DNA from: Microbacterium invictum
GTDB lineage: Bacteria; Actinomycetota; Actinomycetes; Actinomycetales; Microbacteriaceae
Reading direction: 5' to 3'
DNA: 64,000 bases
Assembly (NCBI RefSeq): GCF_034421375.1
Contig: NZ_CP139779.1
Span: 1,488,001-1,552,000, forward strand
The translations under genes and the position numbers were made by a program. A model generated the notes under the pieces. The model ran no database searches. It was not told the origin of the DNA and saw nothing but the letters and a program-made list of their open reading frames with translations. Positions 27,376 through 36,492 of the stretch are shown here, in pieces. The stretch's first letter is position 1, and each line of letters begins with the position of its first letter.

Positions 27376-28016
27376 TGACCCTCCTCCTCGGTGGGCAGCG
27401 GCAGGTCGGCGGCGACGGCGGTCGCGGCCTCTTCCAGCGCTGCCTGATCGGTGGTGCCGTAGATGAGGATGGTGTCCTCACCGGACGTGGTGCCCAGGGC
27501 GGCGGCGACATTGCCGGCTGCGGAGGGGTTGCGGATCTCGTAGCGGTCGAACGGGATGCCGCCGATGGTGACCGTGTCGGCGATCTCGGCGCCGCGGAGG
27601 GTGCGCGACGGCCACCCCTCGTCGGCGTCGAAACCCTGCGCCACGCGCACGAATCCGCGGTCCTCGGCGGGGACGTAGACGATCGTCCAGGCGCGGACGG
27701 AGTCGCCCTCGACCGTTGCGGCGTTGACCTGCCATTCCGCCGGGACGTCGGGAACCACGAGGGCCCGGTTCTCATTGGCCGAGATGCGCGCCGCGACCTC
27801 GGCGACGTCGATCGGCTCTCGCTCCGGGGGAGTGCCGCGGGGGACGGCGAGGATGATGATCAGGACCACGGCGAGGGTCGCGATCAGGGCGGCGATGAGG
27901 TTCCGGGTGTTCTGGCTCGCCCGATAGGTGCGCGACGACGCGGCCTTGCGATCGGCGGCCTCGTCGGGCGTCTCCGGGCGCCCCAGCTCGGCGACGATCT
28001 TCGGATCGCGGGCCAT
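27372..28016 (-). CDS. DUF4245 membrane protein
   Basis: 214-residue actinobacterial protein with a cytoplasmic N-terminus, one transmembrane helix (about 38-58) and an extracytoplasmic domain. The position between xseB and fumC matches the mycobacterial Rv1100-type gene. I use the ATG at 28016, which overlaps the xseB stop (ATGA) and has AGGAGGGC upstream, not a longer in-frame start inside xseB. Function unknown. Confidence 0.85.
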   Translation of the reverse strand: MARDPKIVAELGRPETPDEAADRKAASSRTYRASQNTRNLIAALIATLAVVLIIILAVPRGTPPEREPIDVAEVAARISANENRALVVPDVPAEWQVNAATVEGDSVRAWTIVYVPAEDRGFVRVAQGFDADEGWPSRTLRGAEIADTVTIGGIPFDRYEIRNPSAAGNVAAALGTTSGEDTILIYGTTDQAALEEAATAVAADLPLPTEEEGQ

Positions 28017-28261
28017 CAGCCCTCCTGTCCGGCCGGGGCGGCCGAGCGGGCGGCGTCGAGACGGCGCTTCGCGCCCCGCAGCCACTCCTCGCAGCGGGCG
28101 GCGAGGGCCTCGCCCCGCTCCCAGAGGGCGAGGGAGTGCTCGAGGGTCGGGGTGCCCTGCTCGAGTTCGGCGACGACACGGACGAGCTCGTCGCGGGCCT
28201 GCTCGAACGTCATCGCCTGGATGTCGGCCACGTTCGCGCTCGCCCCGGTCATACCCATCAT
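28016..28261 (-). CDS. xseB: Exodeoxyribonuclease VII small subunit
   Basis: 81-residue helical subunit that binds XseA to form the single-strand-specific exonuclease VII used in repair. The family segment MTFEQARDELVRVVAELEQGTPTLEHSLALWERGEALAARCE is complete. The first ATG overlaps the xseA TGA, so translation is coupled; in-frame Mets at positions 2 and 4 are alternatives. Confidence 0.93.
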   Translation of the reverse strand: MMGMTGASANVADIQAMTFEQARDELVRVVAELEQGTPTLEHSLALWERGEALAARCEEWLRGAKRRLDAARSAAPAGQEG

Positions 28262-29580
28262 TCTAGTTCGGCTCCGGCGCGCTCATCCCGAGCCGGATCC
28301 GGCGCGACGGTGACGTCGGAGACCCCCTCCGACCGCGCGGCGATGATCCCCCGCTCGACGGTGATGACGAGCTTGGTGCCCGCGGGTGCGGCCGTCGCGT
28401 CGCGGACGACGCGGCCGTCCTCACCCTGGGCGATGGCGTACCCGCGCGCGAGCGTCGAAGCGGGGGAGAGCGCGCGCAGGGACGCCCGCAGTTCGGCGGT
28501 GGCGCGCTCCGCGGTGTGGAGGGCGCGATCGACCACGTCGCGGCCGCGCACCGTGGTCAGCCAGATCTGCTGCGCCCGCGTGTCCACCATCTGCTCGGGC
28601 GCACGCAGGACGGGGCGCGATCGCAGCTGCTCCAGCTGGGCGATGTCGTGCGATACGCGCTGGGTCAGGCGCGAGGTCATCCGCGATCGCAGCTGTCCGA
28701 TCAGCGCGCGCTGCTCGGCGACATCCGGCACCACCCGCTTGGCGGCGTCGGTGGGCGTGGATGCGCGCACGTCGGCGACGTCGTCGAGGAGCGGATGGTC
28801 GTTCTCGTGCCCGATGGCGCTGACCACCGGCGTGTTCGCCTCGGCGACCGCACGGAGCAGGCGCTCGTCGCTGAAACCCAGGAGGGTCTGCGGGTCGCCG
28901 CCGCCGCGGGCGATGATGATGACGTCGACCCCCGGGTCGGCATCCAGCGCCTTCAGTGCCCCGATGGTCTCGGGCACGCAGCGGTCCCCCTGCACCGCGG
29001 CGTAGGCCGTGCGGAAGTCGACCTGCGGCCAGCGGAGCTCGGCGTTGCGGCGCACGTCCTTCTCGGCGTCGGATCGCTCACCGGTGATCAGTCCGATGGT
29101 GCGGGGCAGGAACGGAAGGGGCTTCTTGCGGGAGGGATCGAACAATCCCTCGGCGCGCAGCTTCTGCCGGAGCCGCTCGAGCTTCTCGAGCTGGTCGCCG
29201 AGACCCACATGCCGCATCGCCGACACCGCGAAGGTGAAGTCGCCCGTGCGGACGAAGTAGTCCGCCTTGACGCACGCGATGACGTGATCGCCCGCCTTCA
29301 GGTCCGAGGGAAGACGCTGCAGCGTCGAGGACCACACCCGGAAGGACACGGTGGAGTCGGTCGCGAGGTCCTTCATGCGGCCGAAGACGTTGCCGCCGCG
29401 CACATTCCACGAGGTCACCTCGCCCTCGACCCACACCGAGCCCCAGCGATCGATGAACCCCCGGATGGTGTCGTTCAACCGCGAGACCGAGGTCGGCGCC
29501 TCCGCTTTCGAATCGCGCGGGTGGACGGAGTCGGGAGGCGGCGCCATTCCCGGCACCGCGGCGGGTTGGAAGGTCGTCAT
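28258..29580 (-). CDS. xseA: Exodeoxyribonuclease VII large subunit
   Basis: Catalytic subunit of exonuclease VII, 440 residues. An N-terminal OB-fold domain ([23 protein letters not shown] through [12 protein letters not shown]) is followed by the catalytic core with [17 protein letters not shown], the conserved [12 protein letters not shown] motif and [26 protein letters not shown], then a helical C-terminus. The ATG at 29580 is chosen because GGAG lies 4 nt upstream and longer versions are antisense to ispH. It is divergent from ispH. Confidence 0.95.
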   Translation of the reverse strand: MTTFQPAAVPGMAPPPDSVHPRDSKAEAPTSVSRLNDTIRGFIDRWGSVWVEGEVTSWNVRGGNVFGRMKDLATDSTVSFRVWSSTLQRLPSDLKAGDHVIACVKADYFVRTGDFTFAVSAMRHVGLGDQLEKLERLRQKLRAEGLFDPSRKKPLPFLPRTIGLITGERSDAEKDVRRNAELRWPQVDFRTAYAAVQGDRCVPETIGALKALDADPGVDVIIIARGGGDPQTLLGFSDERLLRAVAEANTPVVSAIGHENDHPLLDDVADVRASTPTDAAKRVVPDVAEQRALIGQLRSRMTSRLTQRVSHDIAQLEQLRSRPVLRAPEQMVDTRAQQIWLTTVRGRDVVDRALHTAERATAELRASLRALSPASTLARGYAIAQGEDGRVVRDATAAPAGTKLVITVERGIIAARSEGVSDVTVAPDPARDERAGAELE

Positions 29581-29624
29581 CGGACTCCATCGGTCGATCG
29601 GGGTCGTCGGGGGCGGTTGCCCCG

Positions 29625-29630
29625 TAGAAT
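29625..29630 (+). promoter_or_regulatory. -10 TAGAAT of ispH
   Basis: TAGAAT ends 7 nt before the ispH ATG at 29638; the AAGGGG between them sits too near the start to act as a normal leader. Confidence 0.5.
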
Positions 29631-29637
29631 CAAGGGG

Positions 29638-30699
29638 ATGAGCACTCCGAGCGTGAGCCTTCCCCTTCCCCGCATACCGGGGCGCCGCGGGCGGCTCCAG
29701 GATATCCCGGTGTCCGGACCGAAGAAGGTGCTCCTCGCCGCCCCGCGCGGGTACTGCGCCGGCGTCGACCGGGCGGTGATCGCGGTCGAGAAAGCCCTCG
29801 AGCGCTACGGCGCTCCGGTGTACGTCCGTAAGCAGATCGTGCACAACATCCACGTCGTCACCGAGCTGGAGCAGAAGGGCGCGATCTTCGTCGAGGAGGT
29901 CGACGAGGTCCCCGAGGGTGCGCACGTCGTCTTCAGCGCGCACGGAGTGTCGCCGGCCGTTGTGGCCGCCGCTGCAGATCGCGGACTGCAGGCGATCGAT
30001 GCCACGTGTCCGCTGGTGACGAAGGTCCACCGCGAGGCCGTGCGGTTCGCCCGCGACGACTTCGAGATCCTGCTGGTCGGCCACGAGGGTCACGAAGAGG
30101 TCGAGGGCACAGCGGGTGAGGCCCCCGACCACGTCACGGTGGTGAACTCGCCCGATGAGGCCGACCGGGTCGAGGTCCGTGACCCGTCGAAGGTCGTGTG
30201 GCTCTCGCAGACGACGCTCTCCGTCGACGAGACGATGGAGACCGTCCGGCGCCTGCGCACGCGGTTCCCGCAGCTGCAGGACCCGCCCTCCGACGACATC
30301 TGCTACGCCACCCAGAACCGGCAGGTCGCGATCAAGAAGGTCGCCAAGGACGCCGACCTCGTCATCGTCGTCGGCTCGGCGAACTCGTCCAACAGCGTCC
30401 GCCTCGTCGAGGTCGCCCTCGAGTACGGCGCGAAGGCGGCCTACCGGGTCGACTACGTCGATGAGGTGAAGCAGGAGTGGCTCGACGGCGTGCAGACCGT
30501 CGGGGTGACCAGCGGTGCATCCGTGCCCGAGGTGCTCGTCGAGGAGGTGCTCGCCGAGCTTTCCGGCGCCGGTTACCGTGACGTCGAAGAGGTGCGCACG
30601 GCCGAGGAGGATCTGATGTTCTCCCTCCCGAAGGAGCTGCGCACCGACCCCGCCGGTCGTCGTGATGCCCGAGCTCTGGGCGGCCGGGGTCGCGCGTGA
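29638..30699 (+). CDS. ispH: 4-hydroxy-3-methylbut-2-enyl diphosphate reductase
   Basis: Last step of the MEP isoprenoid pathway, producing IPP and DMAPP with a [4Fe-4S] cluster. 353 residues; the three cluster cysteines are Cys40 (GYCAGVDR), Cys124 (DATCPLVTK) and Cys222 ([10 protein letters not shown]). Conserved catalytic blocks VFSAHGVSP and [12 protein letters not shown] are also present. Start fixed by the adjacent -10 box. The stop overlaps the next gene's GTG. Confidence 0.97.
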   Translation: MSTPSVSLPLPRIPGRRGRLQDIPVSGPKKVLLAAPRGYCAGVDRAVIAVEKALERYGAPVYVRKQIVHNIHVVTELEQKGAIFVEEVDEVPEGAHVVFSAHGVSPAVVAAAADRGLQAIDATCPLVTKVHREAVRFARDDFEILLVGHEGHEEVEGTAGEAPDHVTVVNSPDEADRVEVRDPSKVVWLSQTTLSVDETMETVRRLRTRFPQLQDPPSDDICYATQNRQVAIKKVAKDADLVIVVGSANSSNSVRLVEVALEYGAKAAYRVDYVDEVKQEWLDGVQTVGVTSGASVPEVLVEEVLAELSGAGYRDVEEVRTAEEDLMFSLPKELRTDPAGRRDARALGGRGRA

Positions 30700-31256
30700 C
30701 CGACGGGTCCGACCCGCGGCCGAGGCCGCAGTACGGCGAGTACGCCACGCCCGAGGAACAGCGGGCGCGCATCCAGCAGCCGGACGTCACCGTCGCGCTG
30801 GAGACCGGCGCTTCCCCGTCCGATGCCGCGGCCGACGCACCGGCGCAGCCTACGCCGAAGGAAGCCGCTCCCGACGTCATCGCGATGCGACGCCGCTTCT
30901 TCGACCGTGTCCTCACGATCGCCCTGCTCGTCTACGCGGTGCTGTCGGTCGCCACGTCGATCCCGGCGCTCGTGGACTACACCGGCTACGTGCAGACGCT
31001 CTTCGAGTTCATGGGCATCACCGAGGCTCCCGCAGCGACCGTCGACGGACGTCCGTGGGGCATCGCGGCGTCCCTCGTGCTCGGCGTCGGCCTCCTTCTG
31101 ACCGCCACGGTGTCGTGGATGATGCTTCAGCGCGGGAAGGTCGCCTTCTGGGTGCCCATCGCGGGAGGAGTGGTCTTCAACCTCCTCTCGGGTGTGCTCC
31201 TCATGGTGCCGCTTCTGAGCGCCCCCGCCCTCATGGGGGCGCTGCTGTCGCAGTGA
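30696..31256 (+). CDS. Membrane protein of unknown function, possibly DUF6264
   Basis: 186 residues: a disordered Pro/Ala-rich N-terminus (1-60) followed by three, possibly four, hydrophobic segments (about 70-95, 118-142, 150-186). It is coupled by GTGA overlaps to ispH upstream and the SUMF1-like gene downstream. The layout is like the DUF6264 proteins of Microbacteriaceae, but that family call is from memory of its shape, not a search. Confidence 0.6.
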   Translation: MTDGSDPRPRPQYGEYATPEEQRARIQQPDVTVALETGASPSDAAADAPAQPTPKEAAPDVIAMRRRFFDRVLTIALLVYAVLSVATSIPALVDYTGYVQTLFEFMGITEAPAATVDGRPWGIAASLVLGVGLLLTATVSWMMLQRGKVAFWVPIAGGVVFNLLSGVLLMVPLLSAPALMGALLSQ

Positions 31257-31900
31257 CCGACATAGAGCTCGCCCGCATACCGGCCGGCGACCTGATCGAA
31301 CGAGACGCCCGCGGGCGTGCCCGCGGCGTCATCCGGATGTCGGCCTTCGACATCGGGGTGTTCCCCGTGACGGAAGAGCTCGTCGCCGAGCTCATCGGCG
31401 AGGTCGGCCGACATCCCCGACGCCCTGCGACCGCGCTCAGCTGGTTCCGCGCGGTGCGGCTCTGCAACGCCGCGTCCGAGTGGGAGGGCCTGGACCCGGT
31501 GTACACCTTCGAGGGCGAGGAGGTCTTGTGGGACCTCGACGCAGACGGTTTCCGGCTGCCGACCGAGCGGGAGTGGGAGTTCGCGTGCCGCGCGGGGTCG
31601 CCCTCGCCTCACTACGGGCCGCTCCCCGATGTGGCGTGGACGGCGCTGGACGGCGTCGGAAGCCCGCAGGATGTCGGTGGCAAGCTCCCGAACCTCTTCG
31701 GGATCTTCGACACGCTCGGCAACGTCTGGGAGTGGTGCTGGGATCCGTTCGACCCGGACGCGTCCGGCGATGCGCGTGTCATCAGAGGGGGCGGCTTCGC
31801 CGACGATGCCTGGTCGGCGCGAGCCGACATCCGCCGCGGCGCACCTGCCCGATCGACCCACGGGGATGTCGGGATCCGATTCGCCCGGAGCAGTTCGTAG
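31253..31900 (+). CDS. SUMF1/FGE-sulfatase-domain protein, apparently non-catalytic
   Basis: 215-residue protein with the formylglycine-generating-enzyme fold: FDIGVFPVTEELVAELI (MGxxPVTxxxY-like), RLPTEREWEFACRAG, LGNVWEWCWDPFDP and RVIRGGGFADDAW are all typical. The C-terminal active-site cysteine pair of true FGE is absent, and the last block reads HGDVGIRFARSSS. It is therefore more likely a structural or ligand-binding member than an oxidase of sulfatases. The GTG start overlaps the preceding stop. Confidence 0.8.
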   Translation: MTDIELARIPAGDLIERDARGRARGVIRMSAFDIGVFPVTEELVAELIGEVGRHPRRPATALSWFRAVRLCNAASEWEGLDPVYTFEGEEVLWDLDADGFRLPTEREWEFACRAGSPSPHYGPLPDVAWTALDGVGSPQDVGGKLPNLFGIFDTLGNVWEWCWDPFDPDASGDARVIRGGGFADDAWSARADIRRGAPARSTHGDVGIRFARSSS

Positions 31901-31903
31901 GCT
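31898..31903 (+). promoter_or_regulatory. -10 TAGGCT of the MOSC gene
   Basis: TAGGCT overlaps the stop codon of the SUMF1-like gene and ends 7 nt before the ATG at 31911. Confidence 0.5.
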
Positions 31904-31910
31904 GGAGGAC

Positions 31911-32459
31911 ATGCCTCGCCTGATCGCCGTCTGCGCCGTTCACCAGCTGCGACCCGACGCCGGGAGCAACGGCGTGACCGCCATCGACAAGCGCCCGGTG
32001 GAAGGCCCCGCGGCCGTCGGCCGTTACGGTGTGCGCGGTGACGTCCAGGCCAATCGCACGCACCACGGCGGGCTCGACAAGGCGGTCTACGCCTACGCGG
32101 CGGAGGACGCCGCGTTCTGGGAGCGGCAGCTCGGCCGCGAGCTCGCACCGGGATGGTTCGGCGAGAACCTGCGGGTCGAGGGCCTCGACGTCAATGCCGC
32201 GCGGGTCGGCGAGATCTGGCGCATCGGCGATCGTCTGGAGCTGGAGGTGACGATGCCCCGCACCCCCTGTGCCACGTTCGCGCGCTGGGTCGGCGGCAGC
32301 GACGGGCGAGGCTGGGTCAAGCGCTTCTCGGACGAGGGTCGGTTGGGGGCGTACCTGCGCGTACGGAGGACCGGTTCGGTCGCCGCGGGAGACGTCCTCG
32401 ACGTCATCGAGCGCCCCGAGGACGCCCCCACTGTGCTGGAGGTCTACCGCGGCGTCTGA
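31911..32459 (+). CDS. MOSC domain protein
   Basis: 182 residues, single MOSC (molybdenum cofactor sulfurase C-terminal) domain. Marks are GVRGDVQANRTHHGGLDKAVYAY, GENLRVEGLDV and the conserved cysteine in MPRTPCATFARW. Relatives such as YiiM and YuaD handle Moco-bound sulfur or reduce N-hydroxylated compounds; which applies here is unknown. It is convergent with fbaA, 21 bp apart. Confidence 0.88.
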   Translation: MPRLIAVCAVHQLRPDAGSNGVTAIDKRPVEGPAAVGRYGVRGDVQANRTHHGGLDKAVYAYAAEDAAFWERQLGRELAPGWFGENLRVEGLDVNAARVGEIWRIGDRLELEVTMPRTPCATFARWVGGSDGRGWVKRFSDEGRLGAYLRVRRTGSVAAGDVLDVIERPEDAPTVLEVYRGV

Positions 32460-32480
32460 CCGTCCGGTCCAGATCCGCCG

Positions 32481-33512
32481 TCAGGCGCCGAGCGACTTGC
32501 CCGCCGACCCCAGCTGCTGGGTCGCCTCGACCACGCGCGCGGCCATGGCCGACTCGGCGACCTTGCCCCACGCACGCGGGTCGTACTGCTTCTTGTTCCC
32601 GACCTCGCCGTCGACCTTGAGGACGCCGTCATAGTTGACGAACATGAACCCCGCCACCGACCGGGTGAAGGCGTATTGCGTGTCGGTGTCGATGTTCATC
32701 TTCACCACGCCGTTCGCCACGGCCAGGGCGATCTCCTCGTCGCTGGATCCGCTGCCGCCGTGGAAGACGAGGTCGAGCGGCTTGGGAGCCGTCCCGAAGC
32801 GCGAAGCGATGCCCTCCTGGATCTCGCCGAGAAGCTCGGGGCGGAGCTTGACGTTGCCGGGCTTGTACACGCCGTGGACGTTTCCGAAGGTGAGCGCGGA
32901 GATGTAGCGACCGTTCTCGCCGAGCCCCAGGGCCTCGACCGCCTTGGTGACATCGCCCACGGTCGTGTACAGCGCCTCGTTGGAGCCCTCGTGGGCGACA
33001 CCGTCCTCCTCGCCCCCGACGACGCCGACCTCGATCTCGAGGATCGCGTTGATGTTCTTCAGGCGCGGCAGAAGGTCCTTCGCGATGTCGATGTTCTCAT
33101 CCAGCGGCACGGCCGAACCGTCCCACATGTGCGACTGGAAGATCGGGTTCCGGCCCGCCCTGACCTCTTCCTCCGACGCCTCGATGAGCGGCAGCACGAA
33201 GTTCGGCAGCGCTTCCTTCGGGCAGTGGTCGGTGTGGAGGGCCACGGTGACGGGGTAGTTCTTGGCGACCTCGGTGGCGAACTTGGCGAAGGCGAGGGCG
33301 CCGGCCGCGCGAGCCTTGACGGTGTGACCGGCGAAGTAGTCGGCGCCGCCGGTGGTGACCTGGATGATGCCGTCCGAACCGGCCTCGGTCAGACCCTGGA
33401 GCACCGCGTTGATCGTCTGCGAGCTCGACACGTTGATCGCCGGGTACGCGAACCCACCGGCCTTGGCGCGGTCGAGCATGTCGGCGTACTGATCCGGGGT
33501 GGCGACGGGCAT
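32481..33512 (-). CDS. fbaA: Class II fructose-bisphosphate aldolase
   Basis: Zinc-dependent aldolase, fructose 1,6-bisphosphate to DHAP and GAP, reversible in gluconeogenesis. 343 residues with zinc and active-site blocks HTDHCP, FQSHMWDGSA and the FGNVHGVYKPGN segment, plus LVFHGGSGSSDEEI. The ATG has AAGGAG upstream. Its leader contains three direct repeats, and the divergent glpX gene shares the 256-bp intergenic region, suggesting joint control of the two opposing glycolytic/gluconeogenic steps. Confidence 0.96.
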   Translation of the reverse strand: MPVATPDQYADMLDRAKAGGFAYPAINVSSSQTINAVLQGLTEAGSDGIIQVTTGGADYFAGHTVKARAAGALAFAKFATEVAKNYPVTVALHTDHCPKEALPNFVLPLIEASEEEVRAGRNPIFQSHMWDGSAVPLDENIDIAKDLLPRLKNINAILEIEVGVVGGEEDGVAHEGSNEALYTTVGDVTKAVEALGLGENGRYISALTFGNVHGVYKPGNVKLRPELLGEIQEGIASRFGTAPKPLDLVFHGGSGSSDEEIALAVANGVVKMNIDTDTQYAFTRSVAGFMFVNYDGVLKVDGEVGNKKQYDPRAWGKVAESAMAARVVEATQQLGSAGKSLGA

Positions 33513-33527
33513 GAGGACTCCTTGTTG

Positions 33528-33574
33528 TCGAGTGGCCTGATCATCGAGTGGCCGGGAGGCGTTGTCGAGTGGCC
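33528..33574 (-). repeat. Three direct repeats in the fbaA leader
   Basis: TCGAGTGGCC on the plus strand (GGCCACTCGA for fbaA) occurs at 33528-33537, 33544-33553 and 33565-33574, spacing 16 and 21 nt. The flanking TTGTCGAGTGGCCTG is shared by copies 1 and 3. All lie between the probable fbaA promoter and its ATG. They could bind a regulator or form part of a structured leader. Confidence 0.6.
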
Positions 33575-33679
33575 TGGAGGGAGAGGTCGTGCGGCTCCGC
33601 GCAAACGCGGGTCGATCGAAACTCTAGCGAAGGCGTCGTCCTCGTGCCCGCCGCCTGCGCGCCCCCGGAGCGGCGGGGA

Positions 33680-33696
33680 CTTTCCGCTGCGGAAAG
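33680..33696. promoter_or_regulatory. 17-bp palindrome between fbaA and glpX
   Basis: CTTTCCGC-T-GCGGAAAG is a perfect 8+1+8 inverted repeat, about 60 bp upstream of the glpX -10 box. The symmetry and place between two divergent sugar-phosphate genes suggest an operator for a dimeric repressor or activator. Confidence 0.55.
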
Positions 33697-33756
33697 ATCC
33701 GGCGTTCCTTCGAGAGCCGCTCCGAGCAGGAACCGTCGCGCGCCGCGCGGGCTGGA

Positions 33757-33762
33757 TAGGCT
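33757..33762 (+). promoter_or_regulatory. -10 TAGGCT of glpX
   Basis: TAGGCT ends 6 nt before the glpX ATG at 33769. Confidence 0.5.
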
Positions 33763-33768
33763 GACCCT

Positions 33769-34758
33769 ATGGTGAGCATCACCGGCGACATGAGCCCCCT
33801 GCACCCCGACCGCAACCTCGCGCTGGAACTGGTGAGGGCCACCGAGGCGGCAGCCATCCGCGCCGTGCCCTTCATCGGGCGGGGCATGAAGGAAGCCGCC
33901 GACGGCGCCGCTGTCGACGCGATGCGGGCCTTCCTCACGACGGTGAACTTCGACGGCACCATCGTCATCGGCGAGGGCGAGAAGGATGAGGCGCCGATGC
34001 TGTTCAACGGCGAGCGGGTGGGAAACGGCCGCGGCCCCCAGTGCGACATCGCCGTCGACCCCATCGACGGCACGTCGCTGACGGCGGCGGGGCGCAACAA
34101 CGCGCTGTCGGTGATCGCGGTGTCCGACCGCGGCTCGATGCTCGACGCGTCGGCGGTGTTCTACATGGACAAGCTCGTCACCGGTCCCGCCGGTGTCGGC
34201 GTGGTCGACATCCGCCTCCCCATCGGTGAGAACATCCGGCGGCTGGCCGCGGCGCTGGGCAAGCCGGTGGACGAGGTCGTCGTGTCGGTGCTGAACCGTC
34301 CGAGGCACGAGCAGCTGATCGCCGACATCCGCGAGGCCGGCGCGGGAACGCGCCTGATGAGCGACGGCGACGTGGCCGGTGGGATCAATGCGGCGCGCCA
34401 CAATGCGCGCACCGACATGTGCGTCGGAATCGGGGGGAGCCCCGAGGGGATCGTCACCGCCTGCGCCATCAAGGCTCTCGGCGGCCACGTCCAGGGTGTG
34501 CTCTGGCCTCGCGATGACGACGAAAAGCAGAAGGGCATCGACGCCGGGCTGCTGCTGGACGGCCACGTCTACGAGGCGGACGATCTGGTGCGGGGGAGCA
34601 ACACGATCTTCGTCGCCACCGGTGTGACCGACGGCCAGCTCGTCGATGGCGTGCGGCGCGAGGGAGACCACGTCTACACCGAGAGCGTCGTGCTCCGCGG
34701 GGCGTCCGGGACGCTCCGGCGCATCACGTCGGAGCATCTGACCTCGAAGTGGCTGTGA
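33769..34758 (+). CDS. glpX: Class II fructose-1,6-bisphosphatase
   Basis: Gluconeogenic phosphatase, fructose 1,6-bisphosphate to fructose 6-phosphate, metal-dependent. 329 residues of the inositol-phosphatase fold: VIGEGEKDEAPML, the metal-binding DIAVDPIDGTSLTA and the C-terminal GVTDGQLVDGV block. In mycobacteria glpX lies beside fumC; here it lies beside fbaA instead. The ATG follows its -10 box directly. Confidence 0.96.
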   Translation: MVSITGDMSPLHPDRNLALELVRATEAAAIRAVPFIGRGMKEAADGAAVDAMRAFLTTVNFDGTIVIGEGEKDEAPMLFNGERVGNGRGPQCDIAVDPIDGTSLTAAGRNNALSVIAVSDRGSMLDASAVFYMDKLVTGPAGVGVVDIRLPIGENIRRLAAALGKPVDEVVVSVLNRPRHEQLIADIREAGAGTRLMSDGDVAGGINAARHNARTDMCVGIGGSPEGIVTACAIKALGGHVQGVLWPRDDDEKQKGIDAGLLLDGHVYEADDLVRGSNTIFVATGVTDGQLVDGVRREGDHVYTESVVLRGASGTLRRITSEHLTSKWL

Positions 34759-34914
34759 TCAAGACGCCGTCGCGCGGGCGGCGGACGCGCGGCGAACTTT
34801 AGCGAATCGCCGATCGTGACGCAGTCGTGACGGGCTCGCGCGGGTGGGTCTGGCACAATTGGTCGCAGTGCCAACGGAGTCACGTGTCGTTCGTCCACAG
34901 CAGGGAGTCACTCC

Positions 34915-35118
34915 ATGTCGGTACAGTCCGTGGGTCCGCAGACGGGAGCTCAGGCGGTCATCGCCGATGCCGTCGACCCCGCCCGCCGTCCTGATGTGCT
35001 GTTCCGGGTGCGCCGGGATGAAGACCATCAGCTCTCGCCGTGGTGGATGATCGGCGCCTTCGTCGGCGTTTCGGTCGCGGTGATCACCCTCCTGAGCTTC
35101 GTTCCCGGCGGAGCCTGA
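34915..35118 (+). CDS. Small single-pass membrane protein
   Basis: 67 residues with a polar N-terminal half (VIADAVDPARRPDVLFRVRRDEDH) and one transmembrane helix near the C-terminus (SPWWMIGAFVGVSVAVITLL, about 41-61). A CACAAT -10-like box lies about 60 nt upstream and GGGAG precedes the ATG. I recognise no family. The 156-bp gap upstream (34759-34914) holds only GC-rich hairpins and this promoter. Confidence 0.6.
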   Translation: MSVQSVGPQTGAQAVIADAVDPARRPDVLFRVRRDEDHQLSPWWMIGAFVGVSVAVITLLSFVPGGA

Positions 35119-35160
35119 TCGCACGTCGTCGCCGCCCCGGCGGCGGCACGAACGGGACGA

Positions 35161-36435
35161 TCAGTCCGGCCTCGTCCCGAGTCGGTCCCTCAGCACGCCG
35201 ATATCGGCGGTGACCCCGGGCGCGTCGGTGGTCAGGAGCTCGGGGGCGGTGAATCTGCGTGGTCCGGTCTCGATGGCCGTCGGCGCCCGGAGGCCATCGA
35301 TCTTGGTCTCGTCGATGCCGGGGAACTTCCTCGCGGTCACGAGGACACGGGACTCCAGCGATCCGACCAGGCCGTTGTATGCGTCGACGGTGCGTTCGAG
35401 TGCCCGGCGCAGATCGTCGGCGTGACCCGTGAGGGTTCCGAGCCGGTCGTAGAGCTGGGTGCCGAGGTCGAACAGCGCGCGGGCGTCGGCTGACACGTCC
35501 TGCTGCGTCCAGGTGTAGGCGACCGTCTTGAGCACCGCCCACAGGTTGACCGGCGATGCGATCGCCACGCGCCGACCGAAGGCGTAGTCCAGCAGCGACG
35601 GGTCGTCCTCCAGCGCCGCGGCGAGCAGCGATTCGCTCGGCATGAAGCAGATGACGAACTCGGGGCTCGAGTCCAGACCCGCCCAATAGGCCTTCTTCGC
35701 CAACGCATCCACGTGCGCGCGGACGGCCTTGACATGCTTGTCCCGCAGTGCGCGACGACGCACCGCCTGCTCTCCGGAGGAGCCGTCGGGGATCGCAGAC
35801 GCCTCGAGGTAGGCGTCGAGCGGCACCTTGGCGTCCACGGGGATCGCCTTGCCGCCGGGGAGGCGGATCACCATGTCGGGACGCCCGCCACCGGCATCCG
35901 TGCGGATCGCGCTCTGCAGATCGAAGTCCACGTGCCGGGTCAGCCCCGCAGCTTCGACGACGCGGCGAAGCTGCGTCTCGCCCCACACGCCTCGCGTCGT
36001 GCCCGACCGCAGCGCAGAGGCGAGCGATTCGGTCGTCGCTCGCAGGGCCTCGTCGGACTGCTGCGCGCGTCGCAGCTGCTCGGCGAGGCTGCCGAACTGC
36101 TCCTGCCGCTCCCGTTCGATCTGGCCGACCCGATGCTGCATGGTCTGAAGGGTCTCGGCCACCGGTGCGAGGGCGCGAAGGACCGCCTGTTCGCGGCGCT
36201 CTCGCTCTTCGCGCGTCGCCTGCTCGGCCCGGGACTGGGCCACGACGTCGCGGTAGAGCCGCATCTGCTCGGCCAGCTGCCCGTCGAGCGAGGCGCCCCT
36301 GGCCTCCGAGGCCGCCAACCGCTCGCGCAGGCCGGCCGTTCGGTTCTGCGCGCGCATCGCCGCGGCCGTCCAGCCGGCGAGGGCCCCCGCGAGGAGGCTC
36401 GCGGTGACGAGAAGGGGAAGGAGGAGGGCGTCCAT
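35161..36435 (-). CDS. rmuC: DNA recombination protein RmuC
   Basis: 424 residues: an N-terminal hydrophobic helix (about 5-24), a long coiled coil (about 30-130; LRERLAASEARGASLDGQLAEQM onward), then the RmuC nuclease-like domain with RGVWGETQLRRVVEAAGL, the conserved PVDAKVPLDAY motif and VICFMPSESLLAAAL. RmuC limits inverted-repeat recombination in E. coli and is tied to repair of stalled forks. The downstream end is convergent with the small membrane protein. Confidence 0.93.
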   Translation of the reverse strand: MDALLLPLLVTASLLAGALAGWTAAAMRAQNRTAGLRERLAASEARGASLDGQLAEQMRLYRDVVAQSRAEQATREERERREQAVLRALAPVAETLQTMQHRVGQIERERQEQFGSLAEQLRRAQQSDEALRATTESLASALRSGTTRGVWGETQLRRVVEAAGLTRHVDFDLQSAIRTDAGGGRPDMVIRLPGGKAIPVDAKVPLDAYLEASAIPDGSSGEQAVRRRALRDKHVKAVRAHVDALAKKAYWAGLDSSPEFVICFMPSESLLAAALEDDPSLLDYAFGRRVAIASPVNLWAVLKTVAYTWTQQDVSADARALFDLGTQLYDRLGTLTGHADDLRRALERTVDAYNGLVGSLESRVLVTARKFPGIDETKIDGLRAPTAIETGPRRFTAPELLTTDAPGVTADIGVLRDRLGTRPD

Positions 36436-36492
36436 GTCCTCACCCTGCCCGAGGGGTCGGACATCGGCCCCGCGACGCGCGCGAGCTCGCGC

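Noticed and set aside
33528..33574. Short CRISPR-like array before fbaA
   Set aside because: Only three 10-bp repeats with unequal 6-11 bp gaps; too short for repeats and spacers, and no cas genes are present.
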